DNA from: Phyllobacteriaceae bacterium UBA1940
GTDB lineage: Bacteria; Pseudomonadota; Alphaproteobacteria; Rhizobiales; Rhizobiaceae
DNA: 62,361 bases
Direction: 5' to 3'
NCBI GenBank assembly: GCA_002336975.1
Contig: DDFA01000075.1
Span: 1 to 62,361, forward strand
The notes under the pieces are model-generated. The model was given only the letters and a program-made list of their open reading frames with translations. It did not search any database and was not told the DNA's origin. The position numbers were made by a program, and so were the translations under genes. Position 1 is the first letter of the stretch; each line of letters starts with the position of its first letter. Positions 48,740 through 56,022 of this stretch are shown piece by piece.

Positions 48740-49081
48740 TCAGTGGAATGTCGACTTGGAAAAGACGTTCAGCACGATGACGCCGGCGATGATGAGGCCA
48801 AGGCCGAGAATGGCGGCAGGATCGAGCTTCTGGCCGAAGACGACATAGCCGACGAATGAGATCAGCACGATGCCGAGACCGCTCCAGATGGCATAGGCGA
48901 TGCCGACCGGAACGTAGCGCAGGCTCCAGGACAGAAAATAGAAGGCGATGGCATAGCAGACGACCATCGTCGCGGTGGGCACGAGGCGCGTGAAGTGCTG
49001 CGCGGCCTGCATGGCCGAAGTGCCAAGCACCTCGAAGACGATGGCGACGACAAGAACGGCATAGACGGCGGTAAGGCTCAT
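48740..49081 (-). CDS. SMR family multidrug efflux protein (EmrE/SugE type)
   Basis: A 113-residue membrane protein with four helices. The essential glutamate is E17 in VVAIVFEVLGTSAM, equivalent to E14 of EmrE, followed by LVPTATMVVCYAIAFYFLSWSL, VGIAYAIWSGLGIVLISFVGYVVFGQKLD and LGLGLIIAGVIVLNVFS. It exports cationic drugs such as quaternary ammonium compounds by proton antiport. The divergent or upstream TetR gene on the same strand, with its own operator, probably controls it. Confidence 0.9.
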   Translation of the reverse strand: MSLTAVYAVLVVAIVFEVLGTSAMQAAQHFTRLVPTATMVVCYAIAFYFLSWSLRYVPVGIAYAIWSGLGIVLISFVGYVVFGQKLDPAAILGLGLIIAGVIVLNVFSKSTFH

Positions 49082-49141
49082 GGGAAATCTCCGGCGCGGA
49101 CCGCGCCAACGCGCGCCGCGTGGCGCAAGTTCAGGATCGGA

Positions 49142-49702
49142 TCAAAGGCGTGACAGCACCAGCAGCCGCTCCAGCATGGCGACACGCGATGGCGCGTCCA
49201 TGATCGGCGCACCGAGCAGGTCGGCCAGCCACAGCCCGTCCACCGCATAGCGCACGAGCATGGCGTCCAGCGCGGAATCCGTGCCGACATGTTCCGCAAG
49301 CTGCCGCTCCACCCATTGTCGCCAGCGCTCGCGCAGATGCGGCTCCGAAATGAGCGCGATCGTCAGCACCTTCCATTGGTCGCCATCCGCCATGCCCTCC
49401 GGCAGGAACCACACGGTGACATAGGCCCGGGTGAAGCGCCCCCTCGGCTCCGGGTCGTCCCGCATCTTTTCCGCCAGCGCCCGGTCGAACCTGCTCGTCA
49501 GATCGTCGAACAGACCGTCGAGCAGCGAAAGCTTGTTCGGGAAGTGATGCAGCAAGCCGCCCTTACTGACGCCGGCCGCCTGCGAGACAGCATCGAGCGT
49601 GACGCTCGAAGGCCCTTTCTCCAGCGACAGCTTCGCCGCGACCTCCAGCAATTGCTGTCGGACGGCCTCGGGATGCTTCTTGCGATGATGTGCCTTGCTC
49701 AT
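49142..49702 (-). CDS. TetR family transcriptional regulator
   Basis: A 186-residue repressor. The helix-turn-helix is VRQQLLEVAAKLSLEKGPSSVTLDAVSQAAGVSKGGLLHHFPNK, a TetR/AcrR signature, followed by a helical ligand domain. It lies 60 bases upstream of the SMR gene on the same strand, and a palindrome of QacR-like form lies just before its start. It likely represses itself and the SMR pump, and drug cations would release it. Confidence 0.88.
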   Translation of the reverse strand: MSKAHHRKKHPEAVRQQLLEVAAKLSLEKGPSSVTLDAVSQAAGVSKGGLLHHFPNKLSLLDGLFDDLTSRFDRALAEKMRDDPEPRGRFTRAYVTVWFLPEGMADGDQWKVLTIALISEPHLRERWRQWVERQLAEHVGTDSALDAMLVRYAVDGLWLADLLGAPIMDAPSRVAMLERLLVLSRL

Positions 49703-49712
49703 GCAAAAACAT

Positions 49713-49726
49713 ACCGTCTGGACGGT
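49713..49726. promoter_or_regulatory. TetR-type operator
   Basis: ACCGTC-TG-GACGGT: perfect 6-base arms around a TG spacer, 10 bases upstream of the TetR-type start codon. The ACCGTC/GACGGT half-sites are common for TetR/AcrR regulators of efflux pumps. The site could control the TetR-SMR pair. Confidence 0.7.
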
Positions 49727-49830
49727 TTCTTGTCAATCGATCGAAAGTCCGGCGCGCTTCGTCGCAGCAGGGCGGCCGACGTTGCACCCCGCGCGGAGCA
49801 GCGTTAAGACCGAAGGGAACGGGAGAAGCC

Positions 49831-50247
49831 ATGACGGACAAGACGGAAGATCAGGAACGGCAGGGCGAGGCGATCACCCTCTACGAGGCCATCGGCGGCG
49901 ATGCGGGCGTTCGCGCGCTGACGCACCGCTTCTACCGACTGATGGACACCCTGCCGGAAGCCGCCCGCTGCCGGGCCATCCATCCGCCGGACCTGACAGG
50001 TAGCGAGGAAAAATTCTACGAATACCTGACAGGCTGGCTGGGCGGGCCGCCGATCTATACGGAAAAGCGTGGCCACCCCATGCTGCGCCGCCGCCATTTC
50101 GTCGCACCGATCGGTCCTGCCGAGCGGGACGAATGGCTGTACTGCTTCGGCCGGGCGCTGGACGAGACCGTCCCGAGCGAAGGCCTGCGCAAGATCATCC
50201 TCGAGCCCGTGACCCGGCTCGCCCACCACATGCAGAATCAGGAATAG
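49831..50247 (+). CDS. Group II truncated haemoglobin
   Basis: A 138-residue haem protein starting at ATG 49831 behind GGGAG. It has the TrHb2 pattern TLYEAIGGDAGVRALTHRFYRLMD, the haem-pocket FYEYLTGWLGGPPIYTEKRGHPMLRRRHFVAPIG with the proximal histidine in RRRHF, and ERDEWLYCF with the TrHbII tryptophan. TrHb2 proteins bind O2 or NO. It is followed 4 bases later by the DUF423 gene, so the two likely form an operon. Confidence 0.92.
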   Translation: MTDKTEDQERQGEAITLYEAIGGDAGVRALTHRFYRLMDTLPEAARCRAIHPPDLTGSEEKFYEYLTGWLGGPPIYTEKRGHPMLRRRHFVAPIGPAERDEWLYCFGRALDETVPSEGLRKIILEPVTRLAHHMQNQE

Positions 50248-50251
50248 ACCG

Positions 50252-50617
50252 ATGTCCTTTTCATTTCGCTCGGCAAGCCTTCTCGTAGCCGGCCTGATGG
50301 GCCTTGCCGGCGTCGCCGCGGCCGCGGCGGCCTCCCATGGCAGCGATCCGCGCCTGATGGCCGGCGCCTCCGCCATGTGCCTTGCCCACGCGCCCGCGCT
50401 GGTCGCGCTTTATGCCGCGTGGCCGTCCACGCGCGCTGCCCCGCTTGCGGCCCTGCTTCTCATAATCGGCACCGCGCTCTTTGCCGGCGATCTCGTCTTC
50501 CGCCATTCGGCGGGGCACGGCCTCTTCCCCATGTCCGCCCCGACCGGCGGGATCATCATGATGGCGGGATGGCTGGCGGTGGCGCTCGGCGCATTCCTGC
50601 CGCGCGCGAACGCCTGA
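50252..50617 (+). CDS. DUF423 family membrane protein
   Basis: A 121-residue membrane protein with four hydrophobic segments (LLVAGLMGLAGVAAAAAA, MCLAHAPALVALYAAW, LAALLLIIGTALFAGDLVF and IIMMAGWLAVALGAFLP). The G-D-LVFRHSAGHGLFPMSAPTGGIIMMAGW region is diagnostic of DUF423. Function unknown. It starts 4 bases after the truncated haemoglobin and is convergent with the VOC gene. Confidence 0.88.
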   Translation: MSFSFRSASLLVAGLMGLAGVAAAAAASHGSDPRLMAGASAMCLAHAPALVALYAAWPSTRAAPLAALLLIIGTALFAGDLVFRHSAGHGLFPMSAPTGGIIMMAGWLAVALGAFLPRANA

Positions 50618-50619
50618 GA

Positions 50620-50991
50620 TCAGCGCTTCGGAATACGGCCGAAGCGCAGCAGGTTGCCGTGCGGATCGTGGATGTAGAACTCTTCCATATTCCACGGCCG
50701 CACGCTCATCGGCGTCAGTCCCGGCACGGCACGCGCGCTGAATTCGCTGTGCAGATCGGCAATGGCGCCGCCGCGCAGATAGACGGAGGTACGCTCGCAA
50801 AGCGTCCGGTCGTCGGTCAGCCAGAAATGCAACTCCATGCCCGGGCGGCGGACGATGAGATAGTCGCCGGTCTCAAGGACCAGTTCGGCAAAGCCGAGCT
50901 GGCCGGCATAAAAATCCCGCGTCTCCGCAATGTCGAGAGACGGCAGGACGGGCAGAACCTCGATGCGGTCCGGATCGTCTAGCCTGCTCAT
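50620..50991 (-). CDS. VOC superfamily (glyoxalase/bleomycin-resistance) protein
   Basis: A 123-residue protein with the paired beta-alpha-beta VOC pattern: VLPVLPSLDIAETRDFYAGQLGFAEL, DYLIVRRPGMELHFWLTDD, and MEEFYIHDPHGNLLRFGR. Metal ligands may include H54 and E104-type positions. It overlaps the HmuQ-like gene by 4 bases (ATGA) and is the last gene of the iron-boxed operon. A role in haem metabolism is inferred from position only. Confidence 0.85.
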   Translation of the reverse strand: MSRLDDPDRIEVLPVLPSLDIAETRDFYAGQLGFAELVLETGDYLIVRRPGMELHFWLTDDRTLCERTSVYLRGGAIADLHSEFSARAVPGLTPMSVRPWNMEEFYIHDPHGNLLRFGRIPKR

Positions 50992-51302
50992 GCGCCGACG
51001 ACGGCGGTGAAGCCCTCGAATTTCGGTGGGCCGAGATAGATGCCCCTGTTATCGCCGGCATGCTTGTGGGCCTGCCGGAAATTCTCCGATTTCGTCCAGG
51101 CGGTGAAGTCGTCCTTGCTCGCCCAGACGGTGTGGGAGGCGAAGAGCGTATAACCCTCTTCCGCATTGGTGTCGCCGCGCAGAAGATGAAAGGTCCTGAA
51201 GCCCGGCATTTCGGCAAGGCTCGATTCCCGGCCCTTCCAGATATTCTCGAAGGCTTCCTCATGGCCGATGACGATGCGGAAGCGGTTCATGGCGACGAAC
51301 AT
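50988..51302 (-). CDS. hmuQ: HmuQ/IsdG-like haem-degrading monooxygenase (ABM domain)
   Basis: A 104-residue antibiotic-biosynthesis-monooxygenase-fold protein. It begins MFVAMNRFRIVIGHEEAFENIWKGRESSL, with MPGFRTFHLLRGD and YTLFASHTVWASKDDFTAWTKSENFRQAHKHAGD, the HmuQ pattern of rhizobia with the conserved N, W and H of IsdG-type haem oxygenases. GAGAGG lies 6 bases upstream. It would open haem to release iron. It is the third gene of an operon with an IRO box, next to hmu genes. Confidence 0.85.
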   Translation of the reverse strand: MFVAMNRFRIVIGHEEAFENIWKGRESSLAEMPGFRTFHLLRGDTNAEEGYTLFASHTVWASKDDFTAWTKSENFRQAHKHAGDNRGIYLGPPKFEGFTAVVGA

Positions 51303-51312
51303 GCGATACCTC

Positions 51313-51582
51313 TCAGTAGGAATCCCCGCGCGCGCGGCGCGGCTCGGGAAACGCTACGACATTATCGTTGCGCGCTTCAAGGGCCGCAGCGCCCTCGAAT
51401 GCCGCGGACCGGGCCGGCGGGCGGGCGCTGTGCAGCGGAAATTCCGTGACATTCGCGCTTTCCATGATTTCCGCCCGGCGGGTCAAAAGGGCATAGAGTT
51501 CCGGCACGAGGCCATCGCCGTTCTGAGAAGCCAGCTTGTGCAGGCCGATCATCATGAAGGCTTCGGGTCTTTCGTCATTCAC
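51313..51582 (-). CDS. Small protein of unknown function in the iron-regulated operon
   Basis: An 89-residue frame starting at GTG 51582, whose TGA overlap (GTGA) with the DUF2325 stop implies coupled translation. The sequence (DERPEAFMMIGLHKLASQNG, then LVPELYALLTRRAEIMESANVTEFPLHSARPP) is helical then disordered. It is not a HemP/HmuP-like protein, as that motif is absent. It lies between DUF2325 and hmuQ, spaced 10 bases from the latter. Unknown family. Confidence 0.65.
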   Translation of the reverse strand: MNDERPEAFMMIGLHKLASQNGDGLVPELYALLTRRAEIMESANVTEFPLHSARPPARSAAFEGAAALEARNDNVVAFPEPRRARGDSY

Positions 51583-52214
51583 TGGGTATTGTCTCCCTGG
51601 CTCATGCTCTGCAGGGCGCGCTCGAAGGAGGATTTGCTGCCGTTGCGCAGCGGCACGAAGGCCTTCTCCCACTTCTTGCAGCCCGTCTTCACGCGGATGC
51701 AGGCATCGTGGCTGATACAGTCGATGGGGCAGAAAACGCAGTCGACCGACGGCAGCACGTTGTCGATGCGCGAGACGGCCTCTCGCAGCCCCCCGTCGTG
51801 GTGGATGAGATTGGCGCCGTAGGAACTGGCGATCTGGCGAAGATGCGCCACCTGGCAATCGCGCCCGCCGACATAAAGGAAGCTGCGGCCTTCGAGGCCG
51901 GCCTTGTCGCCCTTCTGGGCGTCGCTGTCCTGCTGGCGGGCCTGCTGCTGTTGCCTGTGCTTCTCGCGCATCGCCTTCCTCTCCGCTTCGCCGGTCCGGC
52001 GCTTCACCTTGGTGACTTCCACGCTGCGCGGCGCCTGCGGCGCCTTCACCTCGATCTTCGACGCGGCGGGCGCCGCCGCTGCCGGTTCCTGCGGGCCGGC
52101 CATCTGCTTCTTGAGTGCAGCAAGCTGCCGCTCCAGATCCGCGATGCGCCGGTCGCGCTCGGCGATCATTGCCTTCAGGACCGATTCCATGCGGCCCGCA
52201 GTCATCGAATTCAT
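51579..52214 (-). CDS. DUF2325 domain protein
   Basis: A 211-residue protein from ATG 52214 with GGGAG 5 bases upstream. It has an N-terminal coiled coil (MESVLKAMIAERDRRIADLERQLAALKKQM), an Ala/Pro-rich linker, a basic stretch (EAERKAMREKHRQQQQARQ) and the DUF2325 domain, FLYVGGRDCQVAHLRQIASSYGANLIHHDGGL...VDCVFCPIDCISHDACIRVKTGCKKW. The cysteines C-x2-C, CISHDAC and the Cys-Pro pair could bind metal or haem, an inference. It leads the hmuQ operon behind an IRO box. Confidence 0.85.
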   Translation of the reverse strand: MNSMTAGRMESVLKAMIAERDRRIADLERQLAALKKQMAGPQEPAAAAPAASKIEVKAPQAPRSVEVTKVKRRTGEAERKAMREKHRQQQQARQQDSDAQKGDKAGLEGRSFLYVGGRDCQVAHLRQIASSYGANLIHHDGGLREAVSRIDNVLPSVDCVFCPIDCISHDACIRVKTGCKKWEKAFVPLRNGSKSSFERALQSMSQGDNTQ

Positions 52215-52301
52215 ACAACTCCCCTTTGGCACTCCGCGGAGGGCGGAGCCTCGGTTCGGGGGCAACCTACAAAACTTGATTTTCAGAGTAAAGTATAAAC
52301 A

Positions 52302-52316
52302 TGACTAAGATAGTCA
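52302..52316. promoter_or_regulatory. IRO box (RirA-type site) upstream of the DUF2325-hmuQ operon
   Basis: TGA CTAAGATAG TCA matches TGA-N9-TCA exactly, and the arms extend as ATGACTA...TAGTCAT. It lies 88 bases upstream of the DUF2325 start. RirA binds such sites in Rhizobium and Agrobacterium to repress iron-uptake genes when iron is plentiful. Binding is inferred. Confidence 0.75.
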
Positions 52317-52327
52317 TATTTTCGTGC

Positions 52328-52359
52328 AAAAAAATCCCGCCGATCCGGGGATGGCGGGA
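52328..52359 (-). terminator. Terminator of the tonB gene
   Basis: On the minus strand TCCCGCC pairs with GGCGGGA (the stem extends inward with a bulge), followed by a run of seven T. It lies 9 bases after the tonB stop codon. Confidence 0.85.
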
Positions 52360-52368
52360 ACGAAACTC

Positions 52369-53256
52369 TCAGTTGAAGAGGATCGGCACGTTGAAGGCCC
52401 AGGACGAGCGTCCGGCATCCTCGGGAATCTTCGCGAAGGGCGCGGCGCGCTGCACCGTATCGACCGCCGCCTGATCGAGCGCGGCGCTGCCGGAAGACCG
52501 CGCAATGCGGATGCCGCTCGCCTGACCGCCGGCGCCGACGACGAAGCTGACGACCGCCGTGCCGCTTTCGCCGCCGCGCGCGCGCCGCTTGGCACGATTG
52601 ATCTTGTTGCGCACCTTGCCGGGATAGTTGCTGACGGCGGCATTGCCCGCCATGGACGAATTGCCCTTCTTCTGGCCGCCGACCGATGCCGTCTTCACAT
52701 CGGCGGAACCATCGACCTCGCCCCGCGTGGCGTTCGCCTTCGCCTCGCCCTTTTCCCCCGCCTTCCTGACGACCTTCTGCTTCGGCTTCTTGCGCTCGAC
52801 CTTCTTGACCGGCTTCTCCTTCTTCATTTCGGGAGCGGGCTTGATCTCGGGCTCGGGCTCGATCAGCGGCTTGATTTCCGGAACGGGAACCGCGGCGATC
52901 TCCACTTCGGCGGAAGGAACGATGAGTTCCGGCACATGCTCGGAGACGACCGGATCGACAGGCGCGATCTCCGTCATTTCGGGCTGGATCTCGGTCGGCC
53001 GGATTTCGGCCACCTCCTGCGGCTCGACCATGTCGGGCTGGATCGCCTCGGGCGTGATCGCATCTTCCGGATTACCGGATTCCACCGCCTCGAAAGCGCC
53101 GTTGCCGAGCATCGCCACTTCCGCGACCACCCCGCCGGCGATCAGCGCCTCGTCTTCCTTGGACGCGGGCGCCATGGTGAGGATTGCCGCCGCACCGGCA
53201 TGAGCGAGCAGGGAAAGAACACCCGCGCTGCCCCAGAGCCACTTGCTACCAGCCAT
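52369..53256 (-). CDS. tonB: TonB energy-transducing protein
   Basis: A 295-residue periplasm-spanning protein. A short N-terminal segment and membrane anchor (LWGSAGVLSLLAHAGAAAIL) is followed by a Pro/Glu/Lys-rich spacer (PEIKPLIEPEPEIKPAPEMKKEKPVKKVERKK), then the C-terminal TonB domain (SNYPGKVRNKINRAKRR, SFVVGAGGQASGIRIARSSGSAALDQAAVDTVQRAAPF). It couples the proton-motive force to outer-membrane haem or siderophore receptors. ATG 53256 has GGGTGAT upstream; an in-frame ATG at 53271 would add five residues. A T-run terminator follows. Confidence 0.9.
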   Translation of the reverse strand: MAGSKWLWGSAGVLSLLAHAGAAAILTMAPASKEDEALIAGGVVAEVAMLGNGAFEAVESGNPEDAITPEAIQPDMVEPQEVAEIRPTEIQPEMTEIAPVDPVVSEHVPELIVPSAEVEIAAVPVPEIKPLIEPEPEIKPAPEMKKEKPVKKVERKKPKQKVVRKAGEKGEAKANATRGEVDGSADVKTASVGGQKKGNSSMAGNAAVSNYPGKVRNKINRAKRRARGGESGTAVVSFVVGAGGQASGIRIARSSGSAALDQAAVDTVQRAAPFAKIPEDAGRSSWAFNVPILFN

Positions 53257-53314
53257 GATATCACCCGTCATACCGTTTCATGCGCCGCAGCCTCATGCGC
53301 AGCGCTACTCAAAC

Positions 53315-53746
53315 TCAGCCTTCGAGACCCGCCGACGCCTTGCTGCGCGTGACGATGCCGCTCATGCAGCCGCCCTTCTCGATCCCCTCGCCCTCGCAGA
53401 CCGGCGCATCGTTGATCAGGAGGTTCTTCACGGACTCGCACTTGATGCCGGGCACATCGAACTGGCGCACCTTGGACTTGCCGGCAGGCAGCTCGCGGAA
53501 ATCGAGCAACGCAAGGCGCTCGACCGTGCCCTTGTCGTTGAAGATCACGAATTCGAAGGAGGCCTTCGCGATGTTCTGCGTAAAGCCGTTCGCTGCGACG
53601 AAGGTGAAGAGGCAGCCCTTCTGGGAAGCGGCCAGCGCATTCAGCTCGATCGTCAAGCCCTTGGCCGCGCCGGCCTCCTCGGCTGCGGCGCCGGACACGG
53701 CGGCAGCGGACATCATCGCCGAGAGAAGGAGGGTACGTACGGTCAT
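53315..53746 (-). CDS. Exported protein upstream of tonB
   Basis: A 143-residue protein with a signal peptide (MTVRTLLLSAMMSAAAVSGAAA) from ATG 53746. The mature part (GLTIELNALAASQKGCLFTFVAANGFTQNIAKASFEFVIFNDKG...VKNLLINDAPVCEGEGIEKGGCMSGIV) has three cysteines and a beta-rich look. It lies 43 bases before tonB and divergent from hmuS, in the position of the open reading frame known between hmu and tonB in Rhizobium leguminosarum. Function unknown. Confidence 0.8.
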   Translation of the reverse strand: MTVRTLLLSAMMSAAAVSGAAAEEAGAAKGLTIELNALAASQKGCLFTFVAANGFTQNIAKASFEFVIFNDKGTVERLALLDFRELPAGKSKVRQFDVPGIKCESVKNLLINDAPVCEGEGIEKGGCMSGIVTRSKASAGLEG

Positions 53747-53845
53747 TGGCTCGCCTGTTCGCGTATCGGTTCTGAAATCTCGTCGGTCGCCATGCAAAGA
53801 ATTAACATGACTTTGCAGCTCCGGTATTGCGTGCATAAAGAAATA

Positions 53846-53860
53846 TGAGTTATGAAGTCA
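53846..53860. promoter_or_regulatory. IRO box (RirA-type site) upstream of hmuSTUV and tonB
   Basis: TGA GTTATGAAG TCA matches TGA-N9-TCA. It lies in the divergent interval between the tonB-linked exported protein (minus strand) and hmuS (plus strand), so it could control both. A second copy lies at 52302-52316. Confidence 0.72.
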
Positions 53861-53968
53861 AGATAGTAAACAGCAAAAACCCCGTCAAACCCCTGTTCCG
53901 CCAAGAAAATTCGCTGACCGGAGCAGCATGAGGGAATGGCACAACGCATTTCGATGAAGGCCGCGCCC

Positions 53969-55015
53969 ATGAGCAACACGACCCGACCGACCCCCGCCGA
54001 AATCCGCGCCTTCCGCGCCGAGAACCCGAAGATGCGCGAGCGCGACATCGCCGCCCAGCTCGGCATCTCCGAAGCCGCCCTCGTCGCGGCCGAGGTCGGC
54101 CTCACGGCCATCCGCATCGACGGCGACGCCAACCGCTTCCTGGAGCGCTCCGAAGCGCTCGGCGAGGTCATGGCCCTCACCCGCAACGAGAGCGTCGTGC
54201 ACGAGAAGATCGGCGTCTTCGAAAAGATCAACACCGGCAAGCACGCCTCCATCGTGCTCGGCGAGAATATCGATCTGCGCATCTTCCCCAGCGCCTGGGC
54301 GCACGGCTTCGCCGTGACCAAGACGGATGGCGATCAGGTCCGCCGCAGCCTGCAGTTCTTCGACAAGGCCGGCGAAGCCGTGCACAAGGTGCACCTGCGC
54401 CCGGCCTCCAATCTCGAAGCCTATGAAGCCATCGTCGCAGACTTCCGCCTGGAAGACCAGTCGCAGGACTTCGTCGAGGTCATCACGGAAAAGACCGTTG
54501 AGACCGGCCCGGTCGATGTCGCCGCCCTGCGTGAAGGCTGGAGCGCCATGACGGACACCCACCAGTTCTTCGGCCTACTGCGCAAGCTCAAGGTCGCCCG
54601 CCAGGACGCCGTTCGCAGCGTCGGCGAAGACTTCGCCCATGAAGTGCGCGCCGATTCCGTCACCGAGCTGCTGCGGGCTTCCGCAGAACGCGAAGCCGAG
54701 ATCATGTGCTTCGTCGGCAACCACGGCACGATCCAGATCCATACCGGCCCGGTGAAGAACATCCAGCCGATGGGCCCGTGGATCAACGTCATGGACCCGA
54801 CCTTCCACATGCACCTGCGCACGGACCACATCGCCGAGTGCTGGGTGGTGCGTAAGCCGACCACCGACGGCCACGTCACCTCGCTCGAGGCCTATGACGC
54901 CAGCGGCGAGATGATCATCCAGTTCTTCGGCAAGCGGAAGGAAGGCATGGTCGAGCGCGCCGACTGGCGCGAGATTCTTGCCAACCTGCCGCGCCCGGAC
55001 AGCGCCGCCGCCTGA
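53969..55015 (+). CDS. hmuS: Haem-degrading/haem-utilisation factor
   Basis: A 348-residue cytoplasmic haem-binding protein of the HemS/ChuX family. The ATG at 53969 (MSNTTRPTPAEIRAFRAENP) has GAAGG 8 bases upstream; ATGs at 53936 and 53954 would extend it but lack a sound ribosome site. It has the repeated halves (MRERDIAAQLGISEAALVAAE, NIDLRIFPSAWAHGF, then GHVTSLEAYDASGEMIIQFFGKRKEG). It receives haem from the HmuTUV importer and is the first gene of the operon, behind an IRO box. Confidence 0.93.
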   Translation: MSNTTRPTPAEIRAFRAENPKMRERDIAAQLGISEAALVAAEVGLTAIRIDGDANRFLERSEALGEVMALTRNESVVHEKIGVFEKINTGKHASIVLGENIDLRIFPSAWAHGFAVTKTDGDQVRRSLQFFDKAGEAVHKVHLRPASNLEAYEAIVADFRLEDQSQDFVEVITEKTVETGPVDVAALREGWSAMTDTHQFFGLLRKLKVARQDAVRSVGEDFAHEVRADSVTELLRASAEREAEIMCFVGNHGTIQIHTGPVKNIQPMGPWINVMDPTFHMHLRTDHIAECWVVRKPTTDGHVTSLEAYDASGEMIIQFFGKRKEGMVERADWREILANLPRPDSAAA

Positions 55016-55029
55016 GCCGAACAAGCAAA

Positions 55030-55059
55030 AGGGTCTTTGCGCCAAAGCGCGAAGACCCT
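55030..55059 (+). promoter_or_regulatory. Hairpin between hmuS and hmuT
   Basis: AGGGTCTTTGCGC and GCGCGAAGACCCT form a 13-bp stem with one mismatch around a short CAAA loop. There is no T-run. It may attenuate readthrough or stabilise hmuS transcript ends, giving unequal expression within the operon. Confidence 0.55.
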
Positions 55060-55080
55060 GCAACGCCGAAGGACCACCCC

Positions 55081-56022
55081 ATGAGCAAGAGCCTCGATTT
55101 CCGCCGTGCCCGTCCGTGGGAAGTGGCCCTCACCGTCCTTGCACTTTCAGCCCCCCTTCTCGCGCCGTTCGCGACGAGCGGCGACGGCGGCTTCATCCGC
55201 AAGGCGGTCGCGCAGGAAATGCAGCAGGTCGACACCTCGAAGCTCGTGACGATCGGCGGTGCGCTCACCGAAATCGTCTACGCGCTGGGTGAGGAAAAGC
55301 GGCTCGTCGCCCGCGACAGCACCAGCATGTATCCGGAAGCGGCCATGAAGCTGCCGGATGTCGGCTACATGCGCGCGCTCTCGCCGGAGGGCGTCATCGC
55401 CGTCAACCCGACCGCGATCCTCGCCGTCGAGGGCAGCGGCCCCGCCGATGCGCTGGCGGTGCTGAAAAGCGCCGGCATTCCCTTCGAAACCGTGCCCGAG
55501 GGCTACGACCGCGCGGCGATCCTCAGGAAGATCGACGTCGTCGGTAAATTCCTCGGCGTGCCGGAAAAGGCAAAGGCACTGGAAGCGAAGGTCAGTGCGG
55601 AACTCGACACGGCCATCGCAGACGCCGCCAAGCGGCCGGAAAGCGAGCGCAAACGCGTCCTCTTCATCCTCAGCTTCCAGAACGGCCGCATCATGGCCGC
55701 CGGCAGCCATACGGCCGCCGACGGCATCATCGGCCTTGCCGGCGCGATCAATGCCACGGACGGCACCTTCGACGGCTACAAGCCGCTGACCGACGAAGCC
55801 GTCATCAATGCCAGGCCCGACGTCGTCATGGTCATGACGCGCCCCGGCGCGGGCAGCTCGGACGAAGAGGTCCTTGGCCATCCGGCGATCTCGGTCACAC
55901 CCGCCGGCCAGAACAAGGCCATCCTGCGCATGAACAGCCTGCATCTGCTCGGCTTCGGCCCGCGCACCGCTTCGGCCATCAGCGAACTCAACAAAGAACT
56001 CTACGGCAATGTCTCTCAATGA
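55081..56022 (+). CDS. hmuT: Haemin ABC transporter substrate-binding protein
   Basis: A 313-residue periplasmic binding protein of the BtuF-like cluster. The N-terminus (LTVLALSAPLLAPFA) is a signal or anchor. Diagnostic stretches are SKLVTIGGALTEIVYALGEEKRLVARDSTSMYPEAA, LPDVGYMRALSPEGVIAVNPTAILAVEGSGP and AHTAADGIIGLAGAINATDGTFDGYKPL. It delivers haem to HmuU. It overlaps hmuU by 14 bases, so the two are likely coupled. Confidence 0.94.
   Translation: MSKSLDFRRARPWEVALTVLALSAPLLAPFATSGDGGFIRKAVAQEMQQVDTSKLVTIGGALTEIVYALGEEKRLVARDSTSMYPEAAMKLPDVGYMRALSPEGVIAVNPTAILAVEGSGPADALAVLKSAGIPFETVPEGYDRAAILRKIDVVGKFLGVPEKAKALEAKVSAELDTAIADAAKRPESERKRVLFILSFQNGRIMAAGSHTAADGIIGLAGAINATDGTFDGYKPLTDEAVINARPDVVMVMTRPGAGSSDEEVLGHPAISVTPAGQNKAILRMNSLHLLGFGPRTASAISELNKELYGNVSQ

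Noticed and set aside
53747..53968. A hemP/hmuP small gene between tonB and hmuS
   Set aside because: No frame in the interval shows the hemin uptake protein HemP motif; the small gene at 51313-51582 does not match it either.
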